11,445 bases of DNA, from NCBI GenBank assembly GCA_044426045.1, contig JAWXUX010000026.1:1-11445 (forward strand), written 5' to 3'. Position 1 is the first letter of the stretch. The number at the start of each line of letters is the position of its first letter. Of this stretch, positions 1 through 6,048 are shown one piece after another. The notes beneath the pieces were generated by a model that did not search any database, was not told the origin of the DNA, and saw nothing but the letters and a program-made list of their open reading frames with translations. Position numbers and translations under genes: made by a program. This DNA comes from JAWXUU01 sp044426045. GTDB lineage: Bacteria > Bacillota > Clostridia > Christensenellales > CAMQZB01.

Positions 1-93
<93 letters not shown>

Positions 94-250
94 AAAGAGA
101 ATTCTTTAAGTCGACGGTGTTCAGCAATGAACACAGAGTCTACGGACTATAAAAGGTATCACAGATACCAAACGGAAAACAAGAACAATAATTTCTGAAA
201 TTAACTTTTCTATTCATTCAATGAAGCTTTGATAAAAAAAACAACAATTC
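94..250 (+). other. 16S rRNA 3' trailer with small hairpins
   Basis: This is the spacer between the mature 16S end and the terminator. Visible hairpins are AAAGA/TTCTTT immediately after the rRNA end, GTGTTC/GAACAC at about 117-134, and GGTATC-ACA-GATACC at about 155-170. No cloverleaf for tRNA-Ile or tRNA-Ala can be made and there is no 23S start. Part of it could pair with the unseen 16S leader to form the RNase III processing stalk, which cannot be tested in this window. Confidence 0.6.
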
Positions 251-272
251 CATCCGAAAGGATGTTTTTTTT
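251..272 (+). terminator. Intrinsic terminator of the 16S transcript
   Basis: A stem CATCC-GAAA-GGATG with a stable GNRA tetraloop (251-264) is followed directly by eight T residues (265-272). This is a textbook Rho-independent terminator. It ends the rRNA transcript after 16S, which supports the reading that this 16S gene is not followed by 23S. Confidence 0.8.
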
Positions 273-392
273 CGCCCTTTTTTAGGCAACGCAATTGCGT
301 TTTAAGGTGAAAGGTGAAAGGTGAAAGGTGAAAGGTGTGGTAAAGCACTCGGCTCCGCCTTGTGCATTCAATATTTTAATAGATGATAAAAA

Positions 393-484
393 GTCGCAAA
401 CAAAAAAATGCAATACGCGCCCCCTACGGGGGAGCTGTCGCGAAGCGACTGAGGGGGACAACGTTGACGGCGTAGCCCAAAACA
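393..484 (+). repeat. Direct repeat R1, copy 1 (about 90 bp)
   Basis: This segment recurs almost unchanged at 718-806, offset by about 323 bp. It contains two nested hairpins, CGCCCCCTACGGGGG and GTCGCGAAGCGAC, and ends in GGCGTAGCCC. It begins with GTCGCAAACAA, which matches half of the perfect hairpin at 822-857. Its GC-rich hairpin content resembles REP-like intergenic repeats. No coding function is supported. Confidence 0.8.
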
Positions 485-499
485 AAATACAAAACTACA

Positions 500-533
500 A
501 TAGCTACAAACAACTAACTCTGTTTGTAGCTAT
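500..533. repeat. Perfect 13-bp hairpin inside E1
   Basis: ATAGCTACAAACA (500-512) is perfectly complementary to TGTTTGTAGCTAT (521-533), with an 8-nt loop. There is no T-tract, so it is not a convincing terminator. It sits between R1 copy 1 and the GTAGGGG element. Confidence 0.7.
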
Positions 534-541
534 AACCATGC

Positions 542-699
542 GTAGGGGAGCACCCATGTGTGCTCCCGCGGGGTGCAATTTTTTGCGGAGGGTTGGCAAA
601 TGCAGAAAACTGGATATAATCCAACATATAACCCGCCCAAATTTAGATAAAACCAATCCCCCCACACGCAAGCGGGAGCACACACGGGTGCTCCCCTAC
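542..699. mobile_element. GTAGGGG...CCCCTAC inverted-repeat element (MITE-like)
   Basis: Two 28-bp terminal inverted repeats (542-569 and 672-699) match at 27 of 28 positions. Each starts GTAGGGGAGCACCC and folds on itself (GGGAGCA/TGCTCCC). The interior of about 100 bp contains no open frame of note. No transposase and no clear target-site duplication are visible, so calling it mobile is inference from the structure and from related pieces at 9132-9354. Confidence 0.7.
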
Positions 700-717
700 A
701 AATTGGATATTAAAAAA

Positions 718-806
718 GTCGCACAAAAAAATGCAATACGCGCCCCCTACGGGGGAGCTGTCGCGAAGCGACTGAGGGGGACAACATAGACGGCGTAGCC
801 CCAAAA
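718..806 (+). repeat. Direct repeat R1, copy 2
   Basis: Near-identical to 393-484. The main differences are one small deletion near the start and a few substitutions just after the GGGGGACAAC stretch. The two copies bracket the GTAGGGG element, so the arrangement is repeat - element - repeat inside E1. Confidence 0.8.
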
Positions 807-821
807 CCCAAAACCAAAATA

Positions 822-857
822 AAAAGTCGCAAACAACTTAAATTGTTTGCGACTTTT
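822..857. terminator. Perfect 15-bp hairpin, possible bidirectional terminator
   Basis: AAAAGTCGCAAACAA (822-836) and TTGTTTGCGACTTTT (843-857) pair perfectly around a 6-nt loop. The A-run on one side and T-run on the other give a terminator-like shape on both strands. It lies about 100 bp beyond the asparaginase stop codon, so it could end that leftward transcript. The T-run is only four bases and lies within the stem, so this is tentative. Confidence 0.4.
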
Positions 858-956
858 CCCATTCAAAAATCTGAAAATAGAAAGCACGAGGCGAAGCCGA
901 GTGTATTACCACAATTTTTAATTTTTAATTTTTACTTGAATAAATCGCTCCGCGAT

Positions 957-1928
957 CTATTCCCAAGCACCCAAACATGCTAGCATATACGCCATTTCGA
1001 AACTGCCTTGGAAGAGGTGGACGTTTTTGAATTTTGACAGTGGCAAAACGCTGTCATATATGTCCCCACGGCTCGCACCGCTTAAAATCACTGGTATATT
1101 TTTCTCGCACGCACGCGCGCAGAGTTCAAGAATAGAATTTTCGCTTGCTGTGTCAACAGTTCCGCAGTGGAAGCATTCAACGAGCACGGCGTCGCAATTT
1201 TCAACGCTGAAAAGCGAATAATCCCCAAACGCGACAGATTTTATTGGCAGAATTTTCTTTGAAAGTTCGCCATTTCCACTTTGAATTTTTTCATAATTAG
1301 GCGCAAATTTTTTCCAAACTGCAAGTCCGAATTTTTGTTTGTGTAGTTTATGATTTCTTGAAAATCTGAACTTACCGTCGAAAAAGTCCCCCACGATTTC
1401 GTCATCAAAGCTATCAAAATAACCTTCTGCGCCGTGGCATTGCAAAACGAGGTCACCGCGGTGGATTGTGCATTCATCCGTTGGGTTTTCGTACGCCACG
1501 AAAATGCCAGATTCACAAGAGTGCAAAATGAATTCCACACCGCACGAAAAGTTTGTTTTGCCGTTTGAATGTGGGTACTCAAGGGGGTAATTTGCCGAAG
1601 CAATCACCACAGGCAGTGGAAAGTTTTCAAGCATAACCGAAAGATAGCAAGCGGTGAACGCAAGCGTGTCGGTTCCGTGGGTGAGCACGATTCCTTTATA
1701 TTTGGTAGTGTCCAAAGTTTTTAAAAATTTATAAATATCTTGCATGTTGCCAGCAGAAATATTCTCGCTCAAAATAAAAAACGGTGAAAAAACGTCGAAT
1801 TCGACTGCTTCTTTGCCGTTATAAAGCGACGAAATGTCGGAAAGGTTACTTTTATCAAGAGAAATAACCCCCGAACTTGCCACGCTTCCTATTGTTCCGC
1901 CCGTTTTAATAACACAAATTTTATCCAT
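957..1928 (-). CDS. Asparaginase (cytoplasmic type I-like)
   Basis: The 323-residue product hydrolyses L-asparagine to aspartate and ammonia by family assignment. The first catalytic Thr motif TGGTIGS lies at residues 9-15, and the second motif LTHGTDTLAFTACY, with its Thr-Asp pair, lies at about residues 82-95. The segment PLEYPHSNGKTNF is equivalent to the family's P.SDG..N region. Length matches the usual 320-340 residues, and no signal peptide is seen, so it should be cytoplasmic. The start is fixed by GGAGG (1934-1938) six bases upstream of the ATG, and a consensus promoter lies upstream. It follows spmA on the same strand but has its own promoter. Its TAG stop is inside the hairpin that caps repeat element E1. 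Related amidases (such as archaeal Glu-tRNA amidotransferase subunit GatD) share the fold, but no extra N-terminal domain is present. Confidence 0.88.
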   Translation of the reverse strand: MDKICVIKTGGTIGSVASSGVISLDKSNLSDISSLYNGKEAVEFDVFSPFFILSENISAGNMQDIYKFLKTLDTTKYKGIVLTHGTDTLAFTACYLSVMLENFPLPVVIASANYPLEYPHSNGKTNFSCGVEFILHSCESGIFVAYENPTDECTIHRGDLVLQCHGAEGYFDSFDDEIVGDFFDGKFRFSRNHKLHKQKFGLAVWKKFAPNYEKIQSGNGELSKKILPIKSVAFGDYSLFSVENCDAVLVECFHCGTVDTASENSILELCARACEKNIPVILSGASRGDIYDSVLPLSKFKNVHLFQGSFEMAYMLACLGAWE

Positions 1929-1990
1929 AATAGCCTCCGCCAGATGTTGTGATGTTGCTTTGTTTTTGAAAAACAGTTTTGTATACCTAA

Positions 1991-2019
1991 ATTATATAAT
2001 AATCATCACGCATTGTCAA
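1991..2019 (-). promoter_or_regulatory. Consensus sigma-A promoter for the asparaginase gene
   Basis: On the minus strand, TTGACA (2014-2019) is separated by exactly 17 bp from TATAAT (1991-1996). Both boxes match the consensus perfectly. Transcription would start around 1984, giving a leader of about 55 nt with no obvious attenuator before the GGAGG site. Confidence 0.88.
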
Positions 2020-2043
2020 TATCTTATGGAAAAATAACAAATT

Positions 2044-2628
2044 TTACTCAGCTATCCAAACGAGAAACACGCCAAGAACCGTCGCGATGACCGATGAAAG
2101 CAATGTTGGAAGCAAAATGCTCGCGGGGGCGGAGCTTCCCGCACTTTCGCGAAGTGAAATTATTGTTGTGGGGATGATTTGAAGGCTTGTCGCGTTCAAA
2201 ATAAAAAGCATCAGCATGGATTTTGTCGCTTTTTTGGTGTCGAACTTTTTGCCATTTTGCACCGCTATATTTTGGGCGTTTTCCTTCATTTTTGCGATTG
2301 CGGAAATGCCAAGTGGGGTCGCCCCGCCACCAGCGCCAAGCATGTTCACGGCTACATTCATTGTGATAAGCCTTCGGATTTCTGGCGTTTCTGAGGGGAA
2401 AATTCTCGAAACAACGGGTGAAACAAACTGCTCTAGCCTAGCCATTGCGGGCGTTTTTTCCAAAATTCGCACTATCCCCATCCAAAACACATAAATCCCC
2501 GCAAGCCCAAAAGAAAGCGTGACCGCCTTTCCCCCCGCAACGCTGGCAGAAGAAAGAAAAAGCGACGGACTTTTCCCAAACGTCAAAATAATAGAAATAA
2601 TGATAAATATTCCAAAAAGTGTATTCAT
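2044..2628 (-). CDS. spmA: Spore maturation protein A
   Basis: The 194-residue membrane protein contains the nucleoside-recognition (Gate) domain. It matches SpmA in length and in its hallmark segments: TLSFGLAGIYVFWMGIVRI near residues 37-55, the IFPSETPE region, the NMLGAGGGATPLG loop and SLQIIPTTIISLR. Hydrophobic segments occur at about residues 3-17, 36-54, 133-157 and 170-192. In Bacillus subtilis SpmA and SpmB contribute to spore core dehydration; the biochemical activity is not known. No spmB lies next to it in this window, although the two are usually adjacent. The ATG is preceded by a GGGGGG-rich Shine-Dalgarno site. I cannot point to a convincing sporulation-sigma promoter. It is transcribed away from metG. 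Confidence 0.88.
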   Translation of the reverse strand: MNTLFGIFIIISIILTFGKSPSLFLSSASVAGGKAVTLSFGLAGIYVFWMGIVRILEKTPAMARLEQFVSPVVSRIFPSETPEIRRLITMNVAVNMLGAGGGATPLGISAIAKMKENAQNIAVQNGKKFDTKKATKSMLMLFILNATSLQIIPTTIISLRESAGSSAPASILLPTLLSSVIATVLGVFLVWIAE

Positions 2629-2642
2629 AATCCCCCCAAGAG

Positions 2643-2671
2643 TTTACTTTTTGCGGTAAATGCGGTATAAT
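2643..2671 (+). promoter_or_regulatory. Probable promoter for metG-tatD
   Basis: TTTACT (2643-2648) and a perfect TATAAT (2666-2671) are separated by 17 bp. It reads rightward into repeat element E2 and then metG, so the leader would be about 280 nt and carry the whole E2 inverted repeat. It overlaps the leader of the divergent spmA gene. No T-box antiterminator or other known leader regulator for metG is seen. Confidence 0.6.
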
Positions 2672-2707
2672 AGTTAGTGATTTTATAAAGATAGAAAAAT
2701 TGTAGAT

Positions 2708-2945
2708 AAGGTGAAAGGTGAAAGGTGAAAGGTGAAAGGTGAAAGGTGTGGTAAGCACTTGGCTTCGCCTCGTGCATACAATATTTAAAACTTTTAACTA
2801 TATTATTTTCTGACCATGTAAGTATTTGGCTCTGATAATAAATATCTAAATAATAGAAAGCACGAGGCGAAGCCGAGTGCATTACCACACCTTTCACCTT
2901 TCACCTTTTACCTTTCACCTTAAAACAATTTATGATTCAAATCAT
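2708..2945. repeat. Heptamer-flanked inverted-repeat element E2
   Basis: This is the cleanest copy of the family. The left array has five full AAGGTGA units plus six bases (2708-2748), followed by TGGTAA and an arm clamped by GCAC...GTGC with GGCTTCGCC in the middle. A roughly 60-bp AT-rich interior follows. The mirrored arm (GCACGAGGCGAAGCCGAGTGC region, about 2856-2890) leads to five units of CACCTTT (2888-2921), one with a C-to-T change. The left and right halves could pair over about 70 bp. A small hairpin ATGATT-CA-AATCAT (2932-2945) lies just outside the right end. The gap between spmA and metG holds nothing else apart from the promoter. Confidence 0.8.
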
Positions 2946-2959
2946 TGGAGTATGCGAAA

Positions 2960-4909
2960 ATGGATATTAATAAGGAAAAATTTTATATTACCACACCAAT
3001 CTACTACCCGTCTGGGAAGTGGCATTTGGGGCATTGCTACACAACTGTGTCTTGCGATGCGCTTGCTAAGTTTGCCAGAATGGACGGCAAGGATGTGTTC
3101 TTTTTGACAGGCACAGACGAGCATGGTCAAAAGGTGCAAGACAGGGCGGCAGCTGCTGGCGTTGATCCAAAAACTTTCGTTGATGGGCTTGTTGGCGAGC
3201 TTGTGGATATTTTCAAACTCCTTGAAATTTCCAACGATAAATTCATCAGAACAACGGACGAATATCACGTTGACGCGGTGAAAAAGATTTTCAGAACGCT
3301 TTATGAAAAAGGCGAAATCTATAAATCAGAATATGAAGGTTTCTATTGCAAACCTTGCGAATCATTCTGGACAGAAACTCAGCTTGTGGACGGTAAATGC
3401 CCAGACTGCGGTCGTGAAGTTTCGCTTGAAAAAGAGGAAAGTTATTTCTTCCGTCTTTCTAAATACGGCGACAAAATCATGAAGCTTTATGAAGAAAACC
3501 CAATGTTTATCAACCCAAAATCTCGCGAAAATGAAATGGTTAACAACTTTATCAAACCGGGTCTTCAAGATGTTTGCGTTTCAAGAACAACGGTGAAATG
3601 GGGTGTCGAAGTCGATTTTGACCCTGCCCACACGGTTTATGTTTGGATTGACGCCTTAACAAATTATATCACGGCTCTTGGATATGGCTCAGGCGATACA
3701 ACGCTGTTTGACAGATACTGGCCGGCGGATCTCCACATGATGGGAAAAGAAATCGTGCGTTTCCATTCTATCATTTGGCCTGCGATTTTGATGGCGCTTG
3801 ATATTCCACTTCCAAAACGCGTGTTTGGGCATGGATGGCTACTGATTGGTGGCGACAAAATGTCAAAATCAAAAATGGACAAAATCAGAAACGAAGTTGT
3901 CGACCCATATATTCTAGCGGATAGATACGGCGTTGACGCGGTTCGTTATTTCCTTCTTCGTGAAGTGCCGTTCGGAAACGACGGTTCATATACAAACGAA
4001 GCACTGCTTCAAAGAATCAACACTGATCTTGCAAACTCGCTTGGCAACCTCGTTCAAAGAACAGTTTCTATGAGCGAAAAATATTTCGGCGGTGTGCTTT
4101 GCCGTGGGGAGGCTGCGGATATCGACGTTGCTCTTACCCATGCGGGGGAATCGCTTTATGCATCGGTGAAAGAAAATATCGACAAACTTCTTATCCCACA
4201 AGCGCTAGTTGATATTTTCGCGTTTGTTTCAAAACTTAACAAATATATCGACGAAACAACACCTTGGGTGCTTGCAAAAGACGAAGCAAATAAATCAAGA
4301 CTTTCAGAAGTTATCTATAACCTTTGCGAAGGTATCAGGATTGTTGCGACAATGCTTATGCCGTTCTTTTCTAACACTTCAAAGAAAATCTTTGAATGTT
4401 TTGGCATGGAAGTGCCAGCGGATTTCGAAAGTGCAAAAGCGTGGGGCGGTCTTTCTGACGGCTTGAAGCTTGGCAAAATCGAAACGCTTTTCCCAAGAAT
4501 TGATATCGCAAAAGAACTTGACTTGCTTGACGAAATCGGTGCGGAAAACGCCGCTCCAAAAGAAAAAATCGTTGAAAAGAAAGAAGAAATCACTATTGAC
4601 GATTTCGCGAAAGTTCAACTTGTGGTTGCGGAAGTCATCGAGTGTGAAAAAGTGCCAAAAGCTGACAAACTTTTGAAACTCACTGCAAAAATCGGCGGTG
4701 AGGTGCGAACTGTTGTTTCTGGGATTGCCAAAGCGTACAGCCCTGAAGAAATGGTGGGCAAAAAAGTGGTTTTGGTGTTCAATTTGAAAAAGGCAAAACT
4801 TCGCGGTATTGAATCTGACGGTATGATTCTTTGCGCGGAAGATGAAAACGGCGAACTTTCACTCGTTTCACCAGAAAAAGCTTTCGCAAGCGGTTGCGAA
4901 GTTAGATAA
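2960..4909 (+). CDS. metG: Methionyl-tRNA synthetase
   Basis: The 649-residue class Ia enzyme charges tRNA-Met with methionine in the cytoplasm. The HIGH signature is HLGH at residues 22-25. The four-cysteine zinc knuckle is C130, C133, C147 and C150. KMSKS is at residues 300-304. The C-terminal OB-fold tRNA-binding domain starts around residue 545 (ITIDDFAKVQLVVAEV) and runs to the end. Length is normal for the type with a C-terminal dimerisation/tRNA-binding domain. I chose the ATG at 2960 because GGAG (2947-2950) sits nine bases upstream and the protein then begins a few residues before the conserved FYITTPIYYP. An in-frame TTG at 2945 overlaps that Shine-Dalgarno site. tatD follows after five bases, so the two are probably co-transcribed and translationally coupled. 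Confidence 0.97.
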   Translation: MDINKEKFYITTPIYYPSGKWHLGHCYTTVSCDALAKFARMDGKDVFFLTGTDEHGQKVQDRAAAAGVDPKTFVDGLVGELVDIFKLLEISNDKFIRTTDEYHVDAVKKIFRTLYEKGEIYKSEYEGFYCKPCESFWTETQLVDGKCPDCGREVSLEKEESYFFRLSKYGDKIMKLYEENPMFINPKSRENEMVNNFIKPGLQDVCVSRTTVKWGVEVDFDPAHTVYVWIDALTNYITALGYGSGDTTLFDRYWPADLHMMGKEIVRFHSIIWPAILMALDIPLPKRVFGHGWLLIGGDKMSKSKMDKIRNEVVDPYILADRYGVDAVRYFLLREVPFGNDGSYTNEALLQRINTDLANSLGNLVQRTVSMSEKYFGGVLCRGEAADIDVALTHAGESLYASVKENIDKLLIPQALVDIFAFVSKLNKYIDETTPWVLAKDEANKSRLSEVIYNLCEGIRIVATMLMPFFSNTSKKIFECFGMEVPADFESAKAWGGLSDGLKLGKIETLFPRIDIAKELDLLDEIGAENAAPKEKIVEKKEEITIDDFAKVQLVVAEVIECEKVPKADKLLKLTAKIGGEVRTVVSGIAKAYSPEEMVGKKVVLVFNLKKAKLRGIESDGMILCAEDENGELSLVSPEKAFASGCEVR

Positions 4910-4914
4910 TTTAT

Positions 4915-5709
4915 ATGGCTAAAGAAAATAAAGAAATTTTATACAGAAACTCAAACAAAAATACAATCGACGTCCACTGCCATCTCACCGACGGCAGATA
5001 CGACGGCGAAGACATCAAGGCGGGACATGAAAATGTGTCCGTTTTGATTTTATCGGGAACAAGCGAAGCCGACAGTGCCGAAGCACTCGAAATCGCGGAG
5101 TGTATGCCAAACGCGTTCGCGTGCGTGGGAATTCACCCACACGAGGTGGAGGAAGTTTCTGCGGATTTTGTCGAAAATATTCGCGAGCTTGCAAAAAGCG
5201 AGAAAGTTGTCGCAATCGGCGAGTGCGGGCTTGACTATCATTTCGAGCCGTTCGATAAAACGCTTCAACAAAAGGTTTTTCGTGAGATGATTGCGCTTGC
5301 AATTGCGCTTGATTTGCCACTCGTTGTGCATCAGCGCGATTCCGATCAGGACACGTTCGATATTTTGTCGGAATATGCGGGTCAGCTCAAGTTCATGCTA
5401 CACTGCTATTCGGGGAGTGTGGAAATGGCGCGTGAATATCTCAAAATCGGCGCGTATTTCTCGTTTTCGGGCACTTTGACGTTCAAAAATAACAGAAAAG
5501 CTGTCGAAACAGTGGAAATTTTGCCGTTAAACAGGATTTTCTCTGAAACCGACTCGCCTTACCTCGCACCAGAAGGGTATCGCGGAAAAACTAATTATCC
5601 CAAGTATTCGTATAAAGTTATCGAAAAAATCGCCGATATCAAGAATGTCGGGTATGATGAGATTTTTGAAAGAATAAGAGCAAACGTGAGCGAGTTTTTT
5701 GGGGTTTGA
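4915..5709 (+). CDS. tatD: TatD family metal-dependent DNase (YabD/YcfH type)
   Basis: The 264-residue TIM-barrel hydrolase carries all expected metal ligands: HCH at residues 21-23, Glu103 in GECGLDYHF, His139 in VVHQRD, His163 in LHCYSG and Asp213 in ETDSPYLAP. Family members are magnesium-dependent 3'-5' DNases and some act on D-aminoacyl-tRNA; the substrate here is not shown by sequence. The start lies five bases after the metG stop and has no good Shine-Dalgarno site, which suggests coupling to metG translation. No other ATG, GTG or TTG precedes the conserved IDVHCHL, so this start is favoured and leaves an unusual 17-residue polar leader. Position after metG is as in Bacillus (metS-yabD). 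Confidence 0.93.
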   Translation: MAKENKEILYRNSNKNTIDVHCHLTDGRYDGEDIKAGHENVSVLILSGTSEADSAEALEIAECMPNAFACVGIHPHEVEEVSADFVENIRELAKSEKVVAIGECGLDYHFEPFDKTLQQKVFREMIALAIALDLPLVVHQRDSDQDTFDILSEYAGQLKFMLHCYSGSVEMAREYLKIGAYFSFSGTLTFKNNRKAVETVEILPLNRIFSETDSPYLAPEGYRGKTNYPKYSYKVIEKIADIKNVGYDEIFERIRANVSEFFGV

Positions 5710-5753
5710 TTTTATGGGGTGGGGCTTTTCGTGGGCTCTGCCGCTTGCCTTTC

Positions 5754-6033
5754 ATGGGGCTTTGCCCCAAACCCCACGAGGGTTTGAAACCCTCGACCCC
5801 AATATGGGGTTGCGTTCTAGCGTGGGGAAAACTAAAAAAGGCTGTCGCCTTTTTGACGGGAAGATATATAAGATAATTTAGTAACGGTGAAAAGCTCTCG
5901 CTTTTCAAGTTTCGTTTATTGCTTTGCTTATTTGTGAGGCATGCAAGAAATCACGCGATGGGCGTGCCTTTCAATCCCCAATATTGGGGTTGAGGGGGTC
6001 ACCCCCCTCACGGGGTTTGGGGCAGAGCCCCAT
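5754..6033. repeat. Inverted pair of triple-hairpin repeats (family T)
   Basis: A unit of about 58 bp occurs at 5976-6033 (forward) and 5754-5810 (reverse), forming the ends of a 280-bp inverted repeat. Each unit has three hairpins in a row: CCCCAATATTGGGG, then a GAGGG...CCCTC stem, then GGGGC-AGA-GCCCC, ending in CAT. In the 5754 copy the first palindrome has lost one T. The interior contains the hairpins at 5835-5854, 5889-5906 (GAAAAGC/GCTTTTC) and 5937-5969 (AGGCATG/CGTGCCT), and no gene. A third forward copy lies at 9391-9446. The forward copy ends 16 bases before the ksgA start codon, abutting its ribosome binding site. Confidence 0.8.
5835..5854. terminator. Possible bidirectional terminator after tatD
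   Basis: AAAAAGGC and GCCTTTTT pair perfectly around TGTC. It is the first hairpin with a T-run after the tatD stop, about 125 bp away, and would act on either strand. The stem has only three GC pairs, so strength is uncertain. Confidence 0.5.
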
Positions 6034-6048
6034 AAAAAAAGGAGAAAT

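Larger units (their letters stand above)
288..962. repeat. Heptamer-flanked inverted-repeat element E1 (composite, interrupted)
   Basis: The left end has about five copies of AAGGTGA (304-337), then TGGTAA and a hairpin clamped by GCAC...GTGC (345-365). The right end (about 877-933) is the mirror image, with the arm GCACGAGGCGAAGCC and ATTACCACA, but it finishes in three copies of AATTTTT (913-933) instead of TCACCTT. The two ends therefore carry different heptamers. The interior is about 500 bp, against 55-80 bp in sister copies, because other repeats sit inside it (393-484, 500-533, 542-699, 718-806, 822-857). Outer caps are the palindrome AACGCAATTGCGTT (288-301) and a stem at 938-962 that overlaps the stop codon of the asparaginase gene. 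No gene is visible in this 684-bp gap (273-956); an open frame at 328-789 is made of repeat sequence. Confidence 0.75.

Noticed and set aside
94..250. tRNA gene or 23S start in the 16S trailer
   Set aside because: No T-loop GGTTCRA-type motif or cloverleaf fits, and the segment ends in a terminator.
304..337. Tandem heptamers as a CRISPR array
   Set aside because: The unit is 7 bp with no spacers, and no cas gene is present.
328..789. Open frame of 153 codons in the gap after 16S
   Set aside because: It runs through the E1 arm, both R1 copies and the GTAGGGG element. Its composition follows the repeats, there is no Shine-Dalgarno site and no recognisable protein.
938..962. Intrinsic terminator of the asparaginase gene
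   Set aside because: The stem is good on the minus strand, but it is followed by AAGTAAAAATT and not by a U-tract, so I treat it as the cap of E1.
2672..2959. T-box or SAM-type riboswitch in the metG leader
   Set aside because: No T-box consensus sequence, no specifier stem-loop and no SAM-riboswitch core could be found; the region is filled by element E2.
2945..2959. TTG start for metG
   Set aside because: It overlaps the Shine-Dalgarno GGAG that fits the ATG at 2960, and adds five residues with no family support.
5941..6048. Upstream start for ksgA giving a 36-residue N-terminal extension
   Set aside because: The extension is translated repeat sequence; the ATG at 6049 has a strong ribosome binding site and gives the usual length.
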